DNA from: Sphagnum compactum
Taxonomy: Eukaryota > Bryophyta > Sphagnopsida > Sphagnales
NCBI GenBank assembly: GCA_965153455.1
Contig: OZ234496.1
Coordinates: 806,001-870,000 of the forward strand
DNA: 64,000 nt
Direction: 5' to 3'
Shown here: piece after piece, positions 46,269-56,460 of the stretch
Layout of the letters: every line of letters begins with the position of its first letter
How positions within the stretch are numbered: position 1 is the first letter of the stretch
Notes under the pieces: generated by a model
What the model was told of the DNA's origin: nothing
The model's database searches: none
What the model saw: the letters and a program-made list of their open reading frames with translations, nothing else
Program-made: the position numbers and the translations under genes

Positions 46269-49200
46269 ATGGCACCCAAGAAGAACCGTAAGTAAGCACA
46301 AGAGGCCATGTTGGAAGAACCCGCCGAAAATCGAGTAGTCCCGTCGGAATCTATTGGGGAGGAAAAACCAAGAACCCGGGAGGACCAAGATGAGCCCAAA
46401 AGTGGAGGAGCAACGGACCTCAATCCTATTCACCCCGAAACAATTGGAAGTCCTCCTCAAAATGAATAGGCCCGACTTTAGTGAGTTGGTTACGGCCTTC
46501 AAAGGGGGGTCATCCAAAGATGCGAGATTTCAACTGGCCAAACCCAAGAAATTCGATGGTGCCCACGACCGAAAGGTTGTGGATGCTTGGCTTGCCGAAA
46601 TGGAAAACTATTTACATGCCGCCAAGGTTGGACGGCATTCGACCGTGGAGCTTGCCCAATCCTATTTGAAAGGCTATGCCGCCACATGGTGGAGGATGGT
46701 GAGACAAAAGGAAGGGAAGCATCGTGGTTACACTTGGGAATTCTTTAAGGAACGCGTCGAAACCAAATTCGTCCCAATGAATTCCGATTACATTTCGAGG
46801 TGTAAACTCCGTGACCTTGTGAATGCCACAAATGACAACTTGCGGCAATATGTGAAGGCATATTCTAAACTAATGCTTGAAATCCGGCATATGCATGAGC
46901 TGGATCGCGTATGCCAATTCGTGATGGGGCTTCCAACTTAGGCCAAGTGTAAGCTTGAGGAGAATTGGCCCACCTCACTATCCTAGGCCATCATGAAAGT
47001 GGAAGGCTTCTCGGATGTGGGACGGGGCAAAAAATCCGAGGTCAAGAAGGACAACAAGTTCCTTCACAAAAAGTCGCACCATGAGGGATAATAAAATCGA
47101 CGGCAAGAAAGCCCAAGAAAGGAAAAGCCCAAACAGTTCCAAGGCTTGGGGTTCAAGCCCAAAAGAAATTTTGTGAAGAAAGGGGCTCCTTTCAAAGTGA
47201 GCCAACCCAAGGGAGATGGTAGTGGGAAGCCCAAGGGGGCATGCTTCAATTGCAATGAAGTGGGGCATTACTCCAAAGATTGTCCCAAGTCCAAAATGGG
47301 GAATGGGGGCTCTAAGGTAATTGCCCTCAACGCCAACCTAGCCCAAGCTGAATGCAATCGACTTATTTTCTTGAAGGGGAAGATTGTTAAACGGGATGTG
47401 TTATGTCTTTTGGACACAGGGGCTTCTCACAACTTCATAACCCGAAAAAGCGCAGAAAGGATGGAGCTCCAATTAAAGGAGCTCAAGGCACCCATCGAGG
47501 TGCACTTCGCGGATGGGGTTCCCCATCCCACTATGTTACAAACAAAGGAAGTGCCTCTTCAACTAGGGGATTGGAGAGGAAAGGTGGACTTGCTGGTTTC
47601 CACCTTGGGTGGAATGGATTGCATTTTGGGAATGGAGTTCATCACCCAAAACAATGTGCTCATAGAAGGGCACAATAGACTAGTTAAAATCCCGTCTAAA
47701 AGCGGGATCGTGAAAGTGAAAGCACACGAAGTGCCTTGTGTGGGTGGATCAACTATCCACTTTATGTTAGGAAAAACCTGGGAAAAAGAATGCGTGGGAG
47801 GTTATGGCATGATGTGTGTGATGCGAGTGTTGGACGAGTTTGAGCCGAAGGGAGCTATCAACTTGGTGACTCCCTCCAAGTGCATAAAGCAAGTTTTGGA
47901 AGAGTTCCCGAATGTGATGCACGAAGAGTTATCTGAGGACCTGCCCCCGAGAAGACGAGTTGATCATGCGATCGAAGTGATGCCGGGAGTGGCACCTCCC
48001 GCCAAGGCCCTATATAGAATGAGCCATGAGGAGTTGAAAGAGCTTAAGGTTCAACTTGAAGAACTCCTCGCAAAAGGTTATATTAAACCTAGCAAATCAC
48101 CATATGGGGCACTCGTCCTTTTCGTTCACAAGAAGGATGGGACATTCAGGATGTGTGTGGATTATTGAGCTCTCAACAAAGCAGCGATGAAAAACCGGTA
48201 TCCATTGCCTCGGATTGATGATCTCTTTGATCGACTCTCAGGAGCCAAGGTGTTTAGTAGGATTGACTTACGTTCGGGATATTACCAAATTCGGATTGCG
48301 AAAGGGGACGAAGAAAAGACTGTTTGTCGCACAAGGTATGGCTCATACGAATTCTTGGTGATGCCTTTTGGGCTCACCAATGCACCCGTCACATTTTGCA
48401 CTCTCATGAATGACATTTTTCGGGAATGGCTTGATGATTTTGTCATCATCTACATAGACGACATTTTGATCTATAATGGCTCCTTAGAGGAGCATGTGGA
48501 GCACCTCCAGAAGGTGTTGCAAAGGCTAAGCGAAAATAAGTTGTATGTCAAGCTCGAGAAGTGCGAATCGGAGTGACAGAAGTGGACTTCCTTGGACATA
48601 AAATCACTTAGGAGGGTTTAAAGATGGACGGTCACAAGGTGAAGGCAATTTTGGATTGGGAACTGCCTAACTCGGTTCCGGCCTTGAGATCTTTTTTAGG
48701 CTTGGCCTCCTATTATCGCAAGTTCATCAAGAGCTTTGTGAAGATAGCCGCACCCTTGACAAACCTCTTGAAGAAGTCCGTCGGAACTTACGAATGGGAT
48801 GGAGCATGCAACAAGGCCTTTGAGACCTTCAAAAGCATTTTGGTGAAAGCGCAAGTGTTGAAGTTACTCGACTTTGACAAGGATTTTGAGATCCACTCGG
48901 ATGCCTCCGACTTTGCAATTGGAGGAGTCCTAGTGTAGGAAGGAAGACCGGTGGCATTCGAGAGCAAGAAGTTGAATGAGATGGAGCAAAGGTGGCCAAC
49001 ACATGAGAAGGAAATGTGGGCCGTCATACATTGTCTCAAGACTTGGGGCCATTACATAGGCTCCAAGGATGTGGTGGTGTGGACCGACAATGTGACCTTG
49101 AAGTACTTTGCCACTCAACCCAAATTGTCCTCAAAACAAGTGAGATGGCAAGACACATTGGCCTTGTTCAATGTGGACAATCGACACAAGCCCGGGAAGG

Positions 49201-50738
49201 AAAATGTAGTGCCTGATGCGTTAAATCAGAAACACCAACTCAAAGTGGTGTTTGTGGGAGAAACATAACTTTAAAAGGAAGTTCAATTAGTGGGCCGCCA
49301 TGACAAATTTGCCAATGAAGTGACGCAAAACATTCAAAATGGAGTCAAGTCACACTTCCATTTACAAAATGGACTATTGTGGTATAAGCAAAATCGACTC
49401 TATGTGCCGGAAGGGAAAATGAGGGACATCATCTTGAAAGAATGTCATGATGGGTCGCTTGCGGGCCATGGTGGTGCAAAGCGCACCACAACATTCCTCA
49501 AGAAATCCTACTATTAGCCCAACTTGAAAGACAGTGTAGAGGAAAATGTGAAGACTTGCTTGACTTGCCAACAAAATCAGACACTTAACAAGAAGCAAGC
49601 ACACTTGTTGCAACCTTTGCCTATTCCTAAAAGGCCGTGGGAAAGTGTGTCCATGGATTTCATGGTAAGTTTGCCGCCATCAAAGGGTTTTGATGACATC
49701 ATGGTGGTGGTGGATCGGTTTAGCAAAATGGCACACTTCATTCCTACCAAGGATAGTGCCACGACCCAGGAAACAGGTAAGTTGTTCTTCACACACGTTT
49801 TCAAGCATCATGGCCTCCCAAAGGACATTGTCTCAAATCGAGACCCAAAGTTCACGAGGAAGTTTTGGCGAGTCTTATGGAAGCGCATGGGGTCAGAGCT
49901 TAAGATGAGCACTTCTTTCCGTCCCCAAACCGATGGACAAACCGAGAGAGTGAACTTGATTATTAAATAATTCTTAAAGAATTATGTGGCAACGGATCAA
50001 CAAGATTGGGTGGACCATTTGGAGTTAGCCGAGTTTTGTTACAACAACTCGAAACACTCTGCAACTAGATCCACCCCCTTTCAAATGGTGACGGGCAAGT
50101 CACCAATTGTGCCCATGACTTCGGCAGCACATGGACAACCCCCAAGTGATGCAAGTGAGGAAGTGCTAATGGTCACACAACTTGATGAAGAAAGGCGGCG
50201 CTTGTGGGAGGTGGCAAAGGCCAACTTGGAAAAGGCGCACAAGCGGTACAAAGATTTTGTGGACAAGTCTCGACAAGAGGTGAAGTTTCAAGAAAGGGAT
50301 GAAGTGTGGTTGAACATCAAGAATTTTCGATTACTAGAAGGCTTGAGTCAGAAGTTCTTGGGCCCATATGCGCATCCATTCAAAGTGTTGGAAAAGAAAC
50401 TTTCTGACACTTACAAGTTAGATTTACTAGAAAATCTTAGAGTTCACCCCACATTTCATGTTTCTCTTTTGAAGCCGATCACCCGCGATGCCTCAAGGCC
50501 TAATCGAGAGCACAACTCAAGGCCCCCACCAGACTTGGTTCATAATGAACCAGACTTTGAAGTGGAAGTCGTGCTCAAGTCAAGGCAATTAAGAGGACAA
50601 AAGCGAGAATATTTAGTTAAGTGGAAAGGATACCATCCAATAGAGGCATCTTGGGTGAATGAATCTGATATGGAACATGCCTAAAAAGCCATAGAGGAAT
50701 TCCACACTAGACCGGCAAAAAGAAGACGTAGAACGTGA
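46269..50738 (+). pseudogene. Gag-Pol pseudogene of element 2
   Basis: The reading frame can be followed from ATG 46269 to TGA 50736 by comparison with element 1. Intact motifs include [38 protein letters not shown], the integrase HDGSLAGHGG and DRFSKM regions, and the chromodomain [11 protein letters not shown]. Stops interrupt it near 46293, 46939, 46985, 47090, 48166, 48609, 48936, 49266, 49515, 49968 and 50682, and a deletion shifts the frame near 48565. Most later stops come from C-to-T or G-to-A changes in Gln or Trp codons. It cannot encode a working polyprotein. Confidence 0.93.
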
Positions 50739-51525
50739 TGAGGACATCACCTTTCTTTTAATGGGGCAGGGAGTCACATAAATGTACCACATCAAGTTGT
50801 AAATGAAATAAAGGGTAAGAACTTCCAAGACATTACATCACGAAAATAATGTATAAATGCAAATAAGGTTGTCAAGTTGGCATTGGACAAATGAAACTTT
50901 CTTGCATAGGCCCAAATCAAAATCGGACTCCTACTTTGGGGTTAAGAAAAACCTTGGCCCCAAAAGAGGAGACAAGCAAGGTGAGCTTGCGGGGACATGC
51001 ACAAGCTTTAAGTGCATCCCAAAGGGTTGGTTGGTAGTGGCGGCCGATGTGGGAAGTCTTGACCCCGTTCGCGTATTTTAATGGTGTAGTTTGGAATTTG
51101 GGTTTTTGCAAAACCCAAATGTCGCTTCTCGTACCTTGATAAGCATACCTTTTAGTTAAGGCTTGATTGTTGTGAAAGGCGTAAGGTTGCAAAAGGAGTC
51201 ATGTCAAGTAACTTAGGTCAAGGTTAGACTTGACTTGAGTTCCTCATGAGGGGAAGGATGGAATAGTTTCCTCCCAAATGAGGGCTTCATCAATTAAGCT
51301 AGTTTAGATCTTTTTTACGAAGCATTGGGAAAGGCTTTTCCACGAGACCCTCTTGGACTTGTCAAGAAAGTGTTGGAAACTTGGGGACGCCTAAATTAGC
51401 TTGAGGCAAGGTCCAGCCACAAAAGTCAGCAAATGATGGCCAGGGATACAAAAGAAAGCAATTGCAAATGTTGAAAGAAATTAGTGTCAATGAGGACATT
51501 GACCTTTTCTTCTAGTAGGGGAGAG

Positions 51526-52040
51526 TGTCGCAACCCTACTTTGAAAGAGTGTGAGGATGAGACTCACACTCCCGAAATGGGGACTTGTAAGTCCTCCGGG
51601 ACTCGGGAGTCCTTTGGGACTCTTGAAACTTCAGAGTTCCATTTTAGGGGTCAAAACACCTCGCATTAAAAATTTCTTTACATCATTGGAAAGATATTGA
51701 AGTGTAGATGTCTAAAATGGGCTCACATGACCCATTTGGATATCTACAGTACAAGTTATGGTCAAAAGAAGGGCCGTGAGTCAAACTGGCAGTTTGACTC
51801 CCGACCACTAAAAGTCGAGAATTGATTCGACCTCGGTGCGTGCAGGTAAAGTGCGACACATTGTTGGAAAGCTCTCGACAAAAGCTACAACTTTGCTTTA
51901 GACCTTGTCCCAATCAGAGGTCTAAGCAAAGAGTTATAGTCTCGCAAAGTTGTGGGAGTTCAAACCGGGACAGTTTCGGGACTCCTCCTTGGGAGTCCCG
52001 GGATAAAAAGCCATTCGGATGTAGGCTCTGCGGAGAGACC
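51526..52040 (+). repeat. 3' LTR of element 2, first piece
   Basis: Starts TGTCGC after a purine run and is broken at GGAGAGACC, where AGACC (52036-52040) is the target duplication of the inserted unit. The LTR resumes at 54494 after the second AGACC (54489-54493). Confidence 0.92.
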
Positions 52041-52619
52041 TGTGAGCCATACCGACACAACCATGTGCGGTAGTCTCAGTTTTTAAGAGTTACATCAGGG
52101 TTATTTGAATGGGGTAAGGTTATTAAGGGCTTGTAGCGACTTCATAGGGATGCTGAGTGTGCATGGTGCGAAGGGGGTTATTTTCTTTTCTGAAATGTGT
52201 TGTTGGTGATTAAGGAGTTGGATTAGTTCTTTTCTTCAGCAAAGGCTAATAACCATAATTTTAGAAACCTTGTTGCATAATTAGGGGTGAGAAATCTCCA
52301 GAGGGTTGGGGTAGCAGTAGACACCAAAATTTACGGTGTTCAACACAACATTAATCTTGTTATGGTATTTAGAAAGTAGCAAGGATGTTAAAAATTCTTA
52401 AAGCAGCTGAAGGGGTGTTGATGAAAGATTTAATAGAGGTAGAATAATCTTCAAGCCGTTGAACATAAGGTTAATTCAAGGCAACTCAACAATTAAACAG
52501 ATAGTATGCTAATAGCAATAGGAGTCTGATGATAATTGAAACATTTATTTATGATAGGGATAAGCTCAGCAAAGAGCTACAAGTACATGTAGAATCCTGA
52601 GTTATGCCTTAGTGATAGT

Positions 52620-53054
52620 TCACAACTGCAAGAAATCTAAGATGCGCCGGATGGTGCGAACTAGGTAGTCCGCCTTGCTATTGGGAGGCAGTCGACGAAT
52701 CGGACCGCGCAACCAACGATAGTGACCAACACCGGGAACTGAAGACCATGCGAAGATAGAAGTATCTTCAGTTTCGTAACAACCTTCACAAACAGTCTCG
52801 GGTTCGTCACCAGAAGCGGGGTCAACTTGCAGCAAGATCACCAGGGTGCGAGAGTTCGGAGAAATGCGATAGTACCAGGCTCGAGGAGGTTCGACTTCAA
52901 GACGAGCACGCATTTCTCGAAGTTCGGGTTCTTCATCGCGAGGATGCTGGGTTAGGGTAAGATCTAGGGATGACTCCGGAGGTGGTTCTTCGTTCGCTTG
53001 TGCGGCTTGCGGCCCGTAAGATGAAACCATGCGCGACGCCATAATTTCAAGCAA
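52620..53054 (-). CDS. Unknown 144-residue protein encoded inside the 2448-bp insertion
   Basis: The ORF starts at ATG 53054, with a second Met four codons later at 53042, about 90 bp downstream of a TATA box, and ends at 52620. The N-terminal half is acidic and Pro/Glu-rich (NEEPPPESS, HPRDEEPELREM). The C-terminal half looks folded, with WYYRISPNSRTLVILLQVD, ETVCEGCYETED, and a basic end VRTIRRILDFLQL that could be an amphipathic helix. Two close cysteines (CEGC) could bind metal but no full zinc motif is present. I recognise no family. No stop or frameshift breaks it, although the host LTR around the insertion is decayed. It could be an LTR-encoded accessory protein or a captured host fragment. 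Confidence 0.5.
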   Translation of the reverse strand: MLEIMASRMVSSYGPQAAQANEEPPPESSLDLTLTQHPRDEEPELREMRARLEVEPPRAWYYRISPNSRTLVILLQVDPASGDEPETVCEGCYETEDTSIFAWSSVPGVGHYRWLRGPIRRLPPNSKADYLVRTIRRILDFLQL

Positions 53055-53139
53055 AGGAAGAAAAAGGTTAGATCTTCAATCGAAATCAATTTGACAATGG
53101 AGGTGGGAAAGATTTGTCACGTTGAGGTGCGCAATCGTA

Positions 53140-53146
53140 ATTTATA
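53140..53146 (-). promoter_or_regulatory. TATA box upstream of the 144-codon ORF
   Basis: The minus strand reads TATAAAT within ACTATAAATTAC. It lies about 90 bp upstream of ATG 53054, so a start near 53110 would give a short leader. Tandem repeats lie directly upstream. Confidence 0.55.
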
Positions 53147-53291
53147 GTTCGAAGAAGAGGAAAGAAAGGCGGGAGTAACGGCTTAGGACCATGGTAAAGT
53201 AAAATCGTGAAGTCGAAGGGAAAAATTGGGGGTGTAAGTAAAGTTGTTGGGGGAAAATGGAAGAGGTGAAAAGGTGTTTATCCTTCACATT

Positions 53292-53448
53292 CCATTGGCC
53301 ACCAAGCTTGGAACATTCTAATGGCCACCAAGCTTTGGATCCTTCCAATGGCCACCAAGCTTGGAACCTTCCAATGGCCACCAAGCTTGGAACCTTCCAA
53401 TGGCCACCGAGCTTTGGATCCTTCCATTGGCCACCAAGCTTTGGATCC
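53292..53448. repeat. Six 26-27-bp tandem repeats
   Basis: Units of the form CCAATGGCCACCAAGCTTGG plus 6-7 bases start at 53292, 53318, 53345, 53371, 53397 and 53424. Each contains the palindromes TGGCCA and, in several, CCAAGCTTGG. Each can therefore fold on itself or bind a dimeric protein. Confidence 0.9.
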
Positions 53449-53670
53449 ACCTTCACCTCCCTTCTCCTTCTCTTTAAAAGGCGGACTTGGATCATGGGGA
53501 GCTTCTCTTTTTGCCTCGAGGATAATTTTCATGCAATCTTGAACACTTATTTCACAAGCTTCTTGAAGAGGGAAATAATGTTTAGTCTTGGTGGAGGGAA
53601 GAAGGAAGAAAAATTAGAATGAAAATCTAGTGATAGTGTTGAAGGTTAGAACTCTAGAGAAATCTCAGGA

Positions 53671-54220
53671 ACCCTCTCGGTTTTGGTGGTATAACTCCTT
53701 ACTGTTGTAGCTGCAGATCTTGAGATTTGGTAGGTTGGTGTGCCTTGTTGTTAGCTTTCCAGAGAGCTATGGCAAGCTAGATTTGAACCGTCTATGTGTG
53801 AGAAACAACATTTTAAGTGACTAGTGGTCTGCAGCAAGGTTTGATCATCACCTTTGTAAAACCCTCTCGGGTTTGGTGGTATAACTCCTTACTGTTGTAG
53901 CTGCAGATCTTGAGATTTGGTAGGTTGGTGTGCCTTGTTGTTAGCTTTCCAGAGAGCTATGGCAAGCTAGATTTGAACCGTCTATGTGTGAGAAACAACA
54001 TTTTAAGTGACTAGTGGTCTGCAGCAAGGTTTGATCATCACCTTTGTAAAACCCTCTCGGGTTTGGTGGTATAACTCCTTACTGTTGTAGCTGCAGATCT
54101 TGAGATTTGGTAGGTTGGTGCGCCTTGTTGTTAGCTTTCCAGAGAGCTATGGCAAGCCAGATTTGAACAATCTATGTGTGAGAAACAACATTTTAAGTGA
54201 CTAGTGGTCTGCAGCAAGGT
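53671..54220. repeat. Three 190-bp tandem repeats (third is 170 bp)
   Basis: ACCCTCTCGG starts at 53671, 53861 and 54051, exactly 190 bp apart. The first two copies are almost identical. The third has a few changes and stops after GCAGCAAGGT at 54220. The high identity points to recent expansion or ongoing homogenisation. Confidence 0.95.
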
Positions 54221-54493
54221 CGGACATGGTGTTAAGTCCTTAAACATTGGTTTGGATGAATGACAATTTGGCACAAGTCCTAGAACGTGTAGTGTGTGAG
54301 CTTGGAAAAATATATCTATCAGTTTTAATCATAAATAATGCATAGGAGGTAGGTTACTTAATTTCAACTACAAACGCAATCTAATTTCCAAAATTACATT
54401 TGTATTCTTCCTTCATTAGTAGCATTCGTGCTTCCATGCATAATCACCTTGTAGAACCGGGAGTAGAGGGACGGGAAGTCACCTCACAAGACC

Positions 54494-54816
54494 CAGAGAA
54501 TAATATATGGGGAAAGGTGGTGGCTTCCCCGAGTCCGGGCCGTGGTGAGTCTTGTGAGTCCAGAGTTGCCCGTGGCTTGTCCTAGCACTAAAAGTGATCC
54601 AAAAAGTGAACTTACCAACTTGTTGGTTGGTTTGATGCAGATTCGAGTGAGTAACTAAAGCTTGTCACTCTTCCGAGTCCCACCCCGGAGCCTCGGCACG
54701 CCCCTCTACCCCTTTTAATGCTGAGAGCTGGGAGCATGCCCCGAGTTCCTCACAATTCCGTTGTTTAAGTAACTTGGACCCATCTTGGGTCTAACTAGGA
54801 ACTTGGGAGCGCGTCC
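54494..54816 (+). repeat. 3' LTR of element 2, second piece
   Basis: Continues CAGAGAATA exactly where the 5' LTR reads CAGAGAATA after AGACC. It includes the TATA-plus-hairpin block and the tail up to GCGTCC, then the TGTTC duplication. Confidence 0.92.
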
Positions 54817-54875
54817 TGTTCATTACCTTAGACTCTTATTGAGTCTATCAAGGAGCTTGGGAGCGCATCAAATAA

Positions 54876-56460
54876 GCCATTAATGTCTTTTTGTTCTCAT
54901 CAAGTTCCCAACCAATTCTCATCAAATTCCTCTTGTTCCCATCATGTTCCCATCAATTTCCTTTTGTTCCCATCATGTTCCCATCAAAATCCATTTGTTC
55001 CTATGGCTATGGAGGATAGGTAGGTGAGCACAACGGTGAATGGTGAGACTTGTGAAAGATTCGGGCAAAGCATTCAACGTGGGCAGGCTAAAAGGGGAGC
55101 CACAGTGGTGGGCAAACAAAGTCGGGATTTTTTGCCTGCCAAGTTTTGTGGAAGATCGCAAACTAATCTACTTTTTACGTGGCGGTCTATCGTGCTTCTA
55201 CCTTCATGTGCATGACCCAAGAATCATTATATGTTAGCATTTTTTTTCATGTGAATTTTCACCAAAAGGCTAAAAAAAATAGGGCTTACGATACAAAAGG
55301 AAAAAATAAATTAAGGCATTACCAAAAGCAAGTGAATCACCGATGGGTGATCGTGACCACCCTTCCATCATCAATCAGTAAGGAGCTAGCAACATCATAG
55401 ATCATAAAAGATCTTGTTGCCAAACATTTCCATTTCATCTTTCACAATCGCTTCCCTCCCTCTCATAATCACCTCCTTCTTTGTCATCTCTCCTTACTTG
55501 TTCACTATAGAATTTGCTAGTCGAAAATATTTAAGCAATTAAGCTTGATTTAGGGATAAGTAAGTGATTGCACATATTTGTTGAAGCCTTGAAGGCTGGC
55601 CATTGAAGCTCTAGGGTTTTAGATTTAATGAGTTGAAAATCATGAATCTGCCAAGATTTTTTACAGGATTTTTAGCTTGTTGTTGGAAATTGGAAACACT
55701 GTCCATAATCACAGGCTTCAGTTCCAAGCCTCGATGAAAATTACGTCCATGGATTTGCAAGAGAGACCTCAAGACGGAGTTGGGAGGAAATGGAATTTGG
55801 AGCTCCAAATGTGGGAGCTCGAATTTTGGGAGTCAAATCATCGATTCATCTTGGTTGGTTTCTATTTGCCGTTGAAATGTGATCAGAAACTTTGAACCTT
55901 AATTTATAGCAAGCTACTTACAAAAGAGGTAAGCCTTCTTCATTTTGTTGTTTCTTTTTCACATTCTATTGAACCTATGACTTGACTTCCTTGTTGAAGC
56001 TTTGTAATTATTTGTTATTGTGCTTGAGTTTGGTCTTCATGTCCATCTTCACTGTGTTAATGTCTGTTTGAACTCTATTAGTGTTTTTGTCTTGGTTTGC
56101 ATATGTCAAGCTATTGTTTGTGTTCGTGTTGGTTTGTCCTATAACCAAACTTGGCTAAATCTTCTATATCTCTACTACTAGGGTTCATTTTCATGTTGGT
56201 TTGAACTTTGCATCGACATTGTTACTATTCTAGTTTTCATGTCTAAGTTGCCATTGAAGTTGCAACCCCCTAAGAACTTCAAGTACAAGTACTTGTTTGG
56301 TGACAAAATCCCAAAAAGGGATGGTGCTTCTAGTAGCCAAATTCATGATGATGTTGTTTTTCATGTTCCTCTTGCTAAAGGAACTTGTTGTGGAACCTCA
56401 TTGTGAGGTTATGGACCTGGTTTTGGCATAAGAGAAAATTACATTGACCAAGAAAAAAAA
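54876..56460. other. Intergenic DNA
   Basis: 54890-55000 holds several copies of TTCCCATCAAATTCC-like words. They match those left of the nest near 44560-44630, as expected if the nest split one repeat block. Short ORFs at 55024-55237 and 55677-55895 are not recognised. Confidence 0.45.

Larger units (their letters stand above)
52041..54488 (-). mobile_element. 2448-bp TG...CA insertion of unknown family, probably a solo LTR with its own ORF
   Basis: The unit starts TGTGAG and ends CTCACA (perfect 6-bp inverted ends) and is flanked by the exact duplication AGACC, the hallmarks of an LTR-type insertion. I see no second copy of its ends inside, no primer-binding site and no pol, so it is probably a solo LTR. 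It is unrelated to the gypsy LTRs around it. Read on the minus strand it carries three 190-bp repeats (54220-53671), six 26-bp repeats (53448-53292), a TATA box (53146-53140) and a 144-codon ORF (53054-52620). This resembles an LTR whose U3 holds enhancer repeats and whose transcribed part encodes a protein. A gene-capturing non-autonomous element is the main alternative. Confidence 0.8.
45410..54816 (+). mobile_element. Degenerate Ty3/gypsy chromovirus (element 2), itself interrupted
   Basis: It is flanked by the exact duplication TGTTC (45405-45409 and 54817-54821). 5' LTR is 45410-46218 (809 bp, TGTCGC to CGTCA). 3' LTR is 51526-52040 plus 54494-54816, with its last base changed so that it ends GCGTCC. 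The internal region is a clear relative of element 1 with the same domain order, but full of stops and frameshifts. The two LTRs differ visibly by many substitutions and small indels, so this insertion is much older than element 1. A 2448-bp unit has been inserted in the 3' LTR. Confidence 0.93.
44636..54870 (+). mobile_element. Old solo LTR split by element 2 (outer level of the nest)
   Basis: Two pieces, 44636-45409 and 54822-54870, join to an LTR of about 823 bp. It starts TGTTGCAACC and ends GAGCGCATCA and is flanked by the exact duplication AATAA (44631-44635 and 54871-54875). The break is at element 2's TGTTC duplication. The continuation GAGTCTATCAAGGAGCTTGG after the break matches the tail of the LTR fragment at 32266, which confirms the join. 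Confidence 0.9.

Noticed and set aside
52041-54488. DNA transposon with short inverted ends
   Set aside because: The TG...CA ends with only 6 inverted bases and a 5-bp duplication fit an LTR better than a terminal-inverted-repeat transposon, and no transposase is present. Some doubt remains.
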